Of a DNA stretch of 64,000 nucleotides, positions 62,339 to 64,000 are shown in pieces. Under the pieces are notes generated by a model. It made no database searches. It was not told where the DNA came from and worked only from the letters and a program-made list of their open reading frames with translations. Made by a program: the position numbers and the translations under genes. The stretch is taken from the NCBI GenBank assembly GCA_964496435.1, contig CAZBZP010000001.1, positions 186,001 through 250,000 on the forward strand, read 5' to 3'. Position 1 is the stretch's first letter, and each line of letters starts with the position of its first letter. Origin of the DNA: Berkiella sp964496435. GTDB lineage: Bacteria > Pseudomonadota > Gammaproteobacteria > Berkiellales > Berkiellaceae.

Positions 62339-62623
62339 ATGAAGCAATTTGTAATTTCGATTTTTTGTAGTTTCTTAACAGTTGCTTGCTCTACAGCAAT
62401 TGCATCTCATCACCACCAACCTTTCTATCATGGTCCTTATCATCCAGGGCACTCTTTTTACATGTATAAAGGTATATGTTATGCCAAGGGTGCTCCCTAT
62501 TATGGTCCTGGGAGAAATCAATATTGGTGTGCTAAAAACCCCGATGCATGCCACCATTGGTGTGTAAATCACCGTTCAAAATGTACTATCGATGGCAATA
62601 TGGCTTATATTACTCATCCTTAA
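62339..62623 (+). CDS. small secreted His-rich, Cys-containing protein, 94 aa
   Basis: The signal peptide ends near TAIA-SHHH. The mature part begins with a His/Tyr/Gly/Pro stretch (HHHQPFYHGPYHPGHSFY) and continues with five cysteines (GICYAKG, QYWCAKNPDACHHWCVNHRSKC), a possible disulphide-bonded or metal-binding module. It is similar in style to the proteins at 32027 and 62772 but not clearly homologous. Function is unknown. Confidence 0.55.
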   Translation: MKQFVISIFCSFLTVACSTAIASHHHQPFYHGPYHPGHSFYMYKGICYAKGAPYYGPGRNQYWCAKNPDACHHWCVNHRSKCTIDGNMAYITHP

Positions 62624-62771
62624 TAAATTGATGCATATGACAGGCATAAGAGCGAAGCAAGCTATTTTAATCATTTTCACTGATCATGTTTTCAGAAAAA
62701 AAATTTTTTGAACCTTCTCATAAACCCCTAAGTCACATATACGTCGCAGATTAATTAACGCGAGGTATATT

Positions 62772-63044
62772 ATGAGAGCATTACTATTTCTTTTACTAGT
62801 TACATTCTCAACAGCATCACTAGCTCATAGACATCATCATTACCGACACTATGGATATGGTTATACCAATTTCTATTTTGTCCCAGGTAATGTTGTTGAA
62901 CGTGATGTCGTTAGAGTACGTGGAGGTTATTTAGTAGACTCCTATTATCCAAGAGTTTATTATTGGCCCGATCGTCAATATAAAGCCTATTATTACAACG
63001 GATATGGCCCCAGAGCTTACTATCGTAACTACTACTGGTGGTAA
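62772..63044 (+). CDS. small secreted His/Tyr-rich protein, 90 aa
   Basis: GAGG lies six bases before the ATG. The signal peptide ends at ASLA-HRH. The mature protein is rich in His, Tyr and Arg (HRHHHYRHYGYGY, YYPRVYYWPDRQYKAYYYNGYGPRAYYRNYYWW) with a short valine-rich core (VPGNVVERDVVRVRGGYLV). A strong terminator follows. A surface or matrix role or metal binding is possible from composition; no family is recognised. Confidence 0.6.
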   Translation: MRALLFLLLVTFSTASLAHRHHHYRHYGYGYTNFYFVPGNVVERDVVRVRGGYLVDSYYPRVYYWPDRQYKAYYYNGYGPRAYYRNYYWW

Positions 63045-63052
63045 TAGCCCTT

Positions 63053-63096
63053 GAGGACATTTTGAGCTTTAAACAGGTTCAGAATGTCCTCTTTCT
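63053..63096 (+). terminator. rho-independent terminator
   Basis: GAGGACATT pairs with AATGTCCTC (63053-63061 with 63083-63091), extended by TGA/TCA inside, and is followed by TTTCTCTCTT. It lies 8 nt after the stop of the His/Tyr-rich gene. Confidence 0.75.
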
Positions 63097-63177
63097 CTCT
63101 TCCTAACTACTTTATTTTAAAATACACTATATTAAATATTACAATGGTGCTATGTCAGCACATGGAAAACTAAGCAA

Positions 63178-63945
63178 ATGCTTGCATTCATAATCACGGT
63201 GTATGGCCGGGTATTTAAACTTTTTGCGAAAAGCTTTATTTTAATTTTACCTTTTAACGCGCTATATGCTATGACAAATTATCTTTTGAACATCTTCATG
63301 CCATTAAAGCCCACTTTCTTTCATGATGAATTTAGATACTATGCAAGCCATATCATGTTAAACACAATTACCTTCACTTTCTTTTTTGTCATGATATTGT
63401 ATGCCATTCAACTTAACAGTCACCATCAACAAACAAATTATAGAACCTTGATGTTAATAGGGATTAAGCGGTTTATGGCTGTCTTTTTCTCTTTGCTTAT
63501 TATCGCGCTACCTTTTATTGTTATGGCCTTTTTGTTAAATTTTTTCAGTCAAATATTTGAAATGCTCAGTCCGCCAGACCCAGCCCACATAAATTCATTA
63601 TTAATTCTAATGTCTCTTGTTCTTTTTCTATTTTTTGTTGGGAATATTTTTTGGATGGGATATTGCTTTTATTTCTTCCTGGCCCCATTTGATATGATAG
63701 TAAATAATAAAAATGTCATTGAAGCCTTAAAACATAGCCGTGAACTGATAAAAAACCATTGGTTTAAAACCTTCATGCTCGTTTTTGTTTTGCTTTTTAT
63801 TTCTACCATTATTCAAATTGTCTTGTATAAGTTCTTAGGCGAAGCTACTTTTGCCTTTATTTCACTTTTTATATTGCCTTTATCAGCAAGCCTGATGATT
63901 GTTCATTATGAACACATGGATAAGAAGGAAATCGGATTAAAATGA
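63178..63945 (+). CDS. polytopic inner-membrane protein, 255 aa, unknown
   Basis: About six hydrophobic helices with short polar loops are seen. A central loop (PFDMIVNNKNVIEALKHSRELIKNHWFKTFMLVF) has the A-x-x-x-S-x-x-L-I-K-x-x-W pattern seen in YciC/UPF0259-like and DUF975-like integral membrane proteins, so it may belong to that broad group. There is no signal peptide beyond the first helix. The ribosome site is weak. Its stop is 55 nt before the end of the window. Function is unknown. Confidence 0.6.
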   Translation: MLAFIITVYGRVFKLFAKSFILILPFNALYAMTNYLLNIFMPLKPTFFHDEFRYYASHIMLNTITFTFFFVMILYAIQLNSHHQQTNYRTLMLIGIKRFMAVFFSLLIIALPFIVMAFLLNFFSQIFEMLSPPDPAHINSLLILMSLVLFLFFVGNIFWMGYCFYFFLAPFDMIVNNKNVIEALKHSRELIKNHWFKTFMLVFVLLFISTIIQIVLYKFLGEATFAFISLFILPLSASLMIVHYEHMDKKEIGLK

Positions 63946-64000
63946 CATGGGTTTTGTTTTAGAGCATATATTTTTCAGACTTTGCCATTCACTGGGTGAA

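Overview
The window looks like chromosomal DNA of a low-GC, host-associated gammaproteobacterium, most likely a Legionellales member (Legionella, Coxiella or Berkiella type). I infer this from three things: a complete Gram-negative type II secretion system, many large lineage-specific proteins, and several eukaryotic-like domains (F-box/LRR, Ser/Thr kinase, papain-like cysteine protease, plant-DEG9-like protease). The genus is inference. There is one 100-N assembly gap, at 13381-13480, inside a repeat array.

Layout. 1-2.7 kb: an elongator tRNA-Met, a thiopurine-methyltransferase-like protein with a signal peptide, and two unknown exported or membrane proteins. 2.8-9.8 kb: a putative effector island with a HAD-like protein, a 933-aa cysteine-protease-like protein, a protein kinase and an F-box/LRR protein. 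10-15.6 kb: a secreted beta-propeller protein, a TolA-C-like protein, a 169-bp tandem array of palindromic repeats with the gap, a zinc-ribbon protein and NagA. 15.6-32 kb: the most unusual block. It holds two copies of a [HAD-like gene + ~840-aa coiled-coil gene] module, with the HAD gene of the first copy reduced to a 33-codon ORF, followed by a 3140-aa protein with a complete SecA-type ATPase motor in its C-terminal half. The three HAD-type loci (2.9, 15.9 and 18.8 kb) share one promoter and one 15-nt block at the predicted 5' end of the transcript, which suggests a common regulon.

32-45.9 kb: mixed housekeeping and accessory genes: a DUF2000/AlaX-like operon divergent from an XRE-cupin regulator with two matching palindromic operators, PhnA/YjdM, BrnQ, an exported HAD phosphatase, a decayed myo-inositol oxygenase gene that standard ORF calling would miss, a hotdog thioesterase, an alpha/beta hydrolase resembling CHLPS/SidB-type proteins, a cytosolic DEG9-like protease and an outer-membrane barrel. 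45.9-56.7 kb: the type II secretion locus, with gspD and a Sel1 lipoprotein (candidate pilotin) on the minus strand and gspC-E-F-G-H-I-J-K-L-M as one overlapping plus-strand operon. 56.8-64 kb: a KefB/C-type antiporter, coiled-coil/membrane proteins of unknown role, several small His/Tyr-rich secreted proteins and a polytopic membrane protein.

Functionally, the type II system could export the many signal-peptide proteins seen here (propeller, HAD phosphatase, small secreted proteins). The proteins with eukaryotic-like domains lack signal peptides and would need another route, such as a type IV system not present in this window. Start sites were chosen by ribosome-binding sites and family length. 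No database search was possible.
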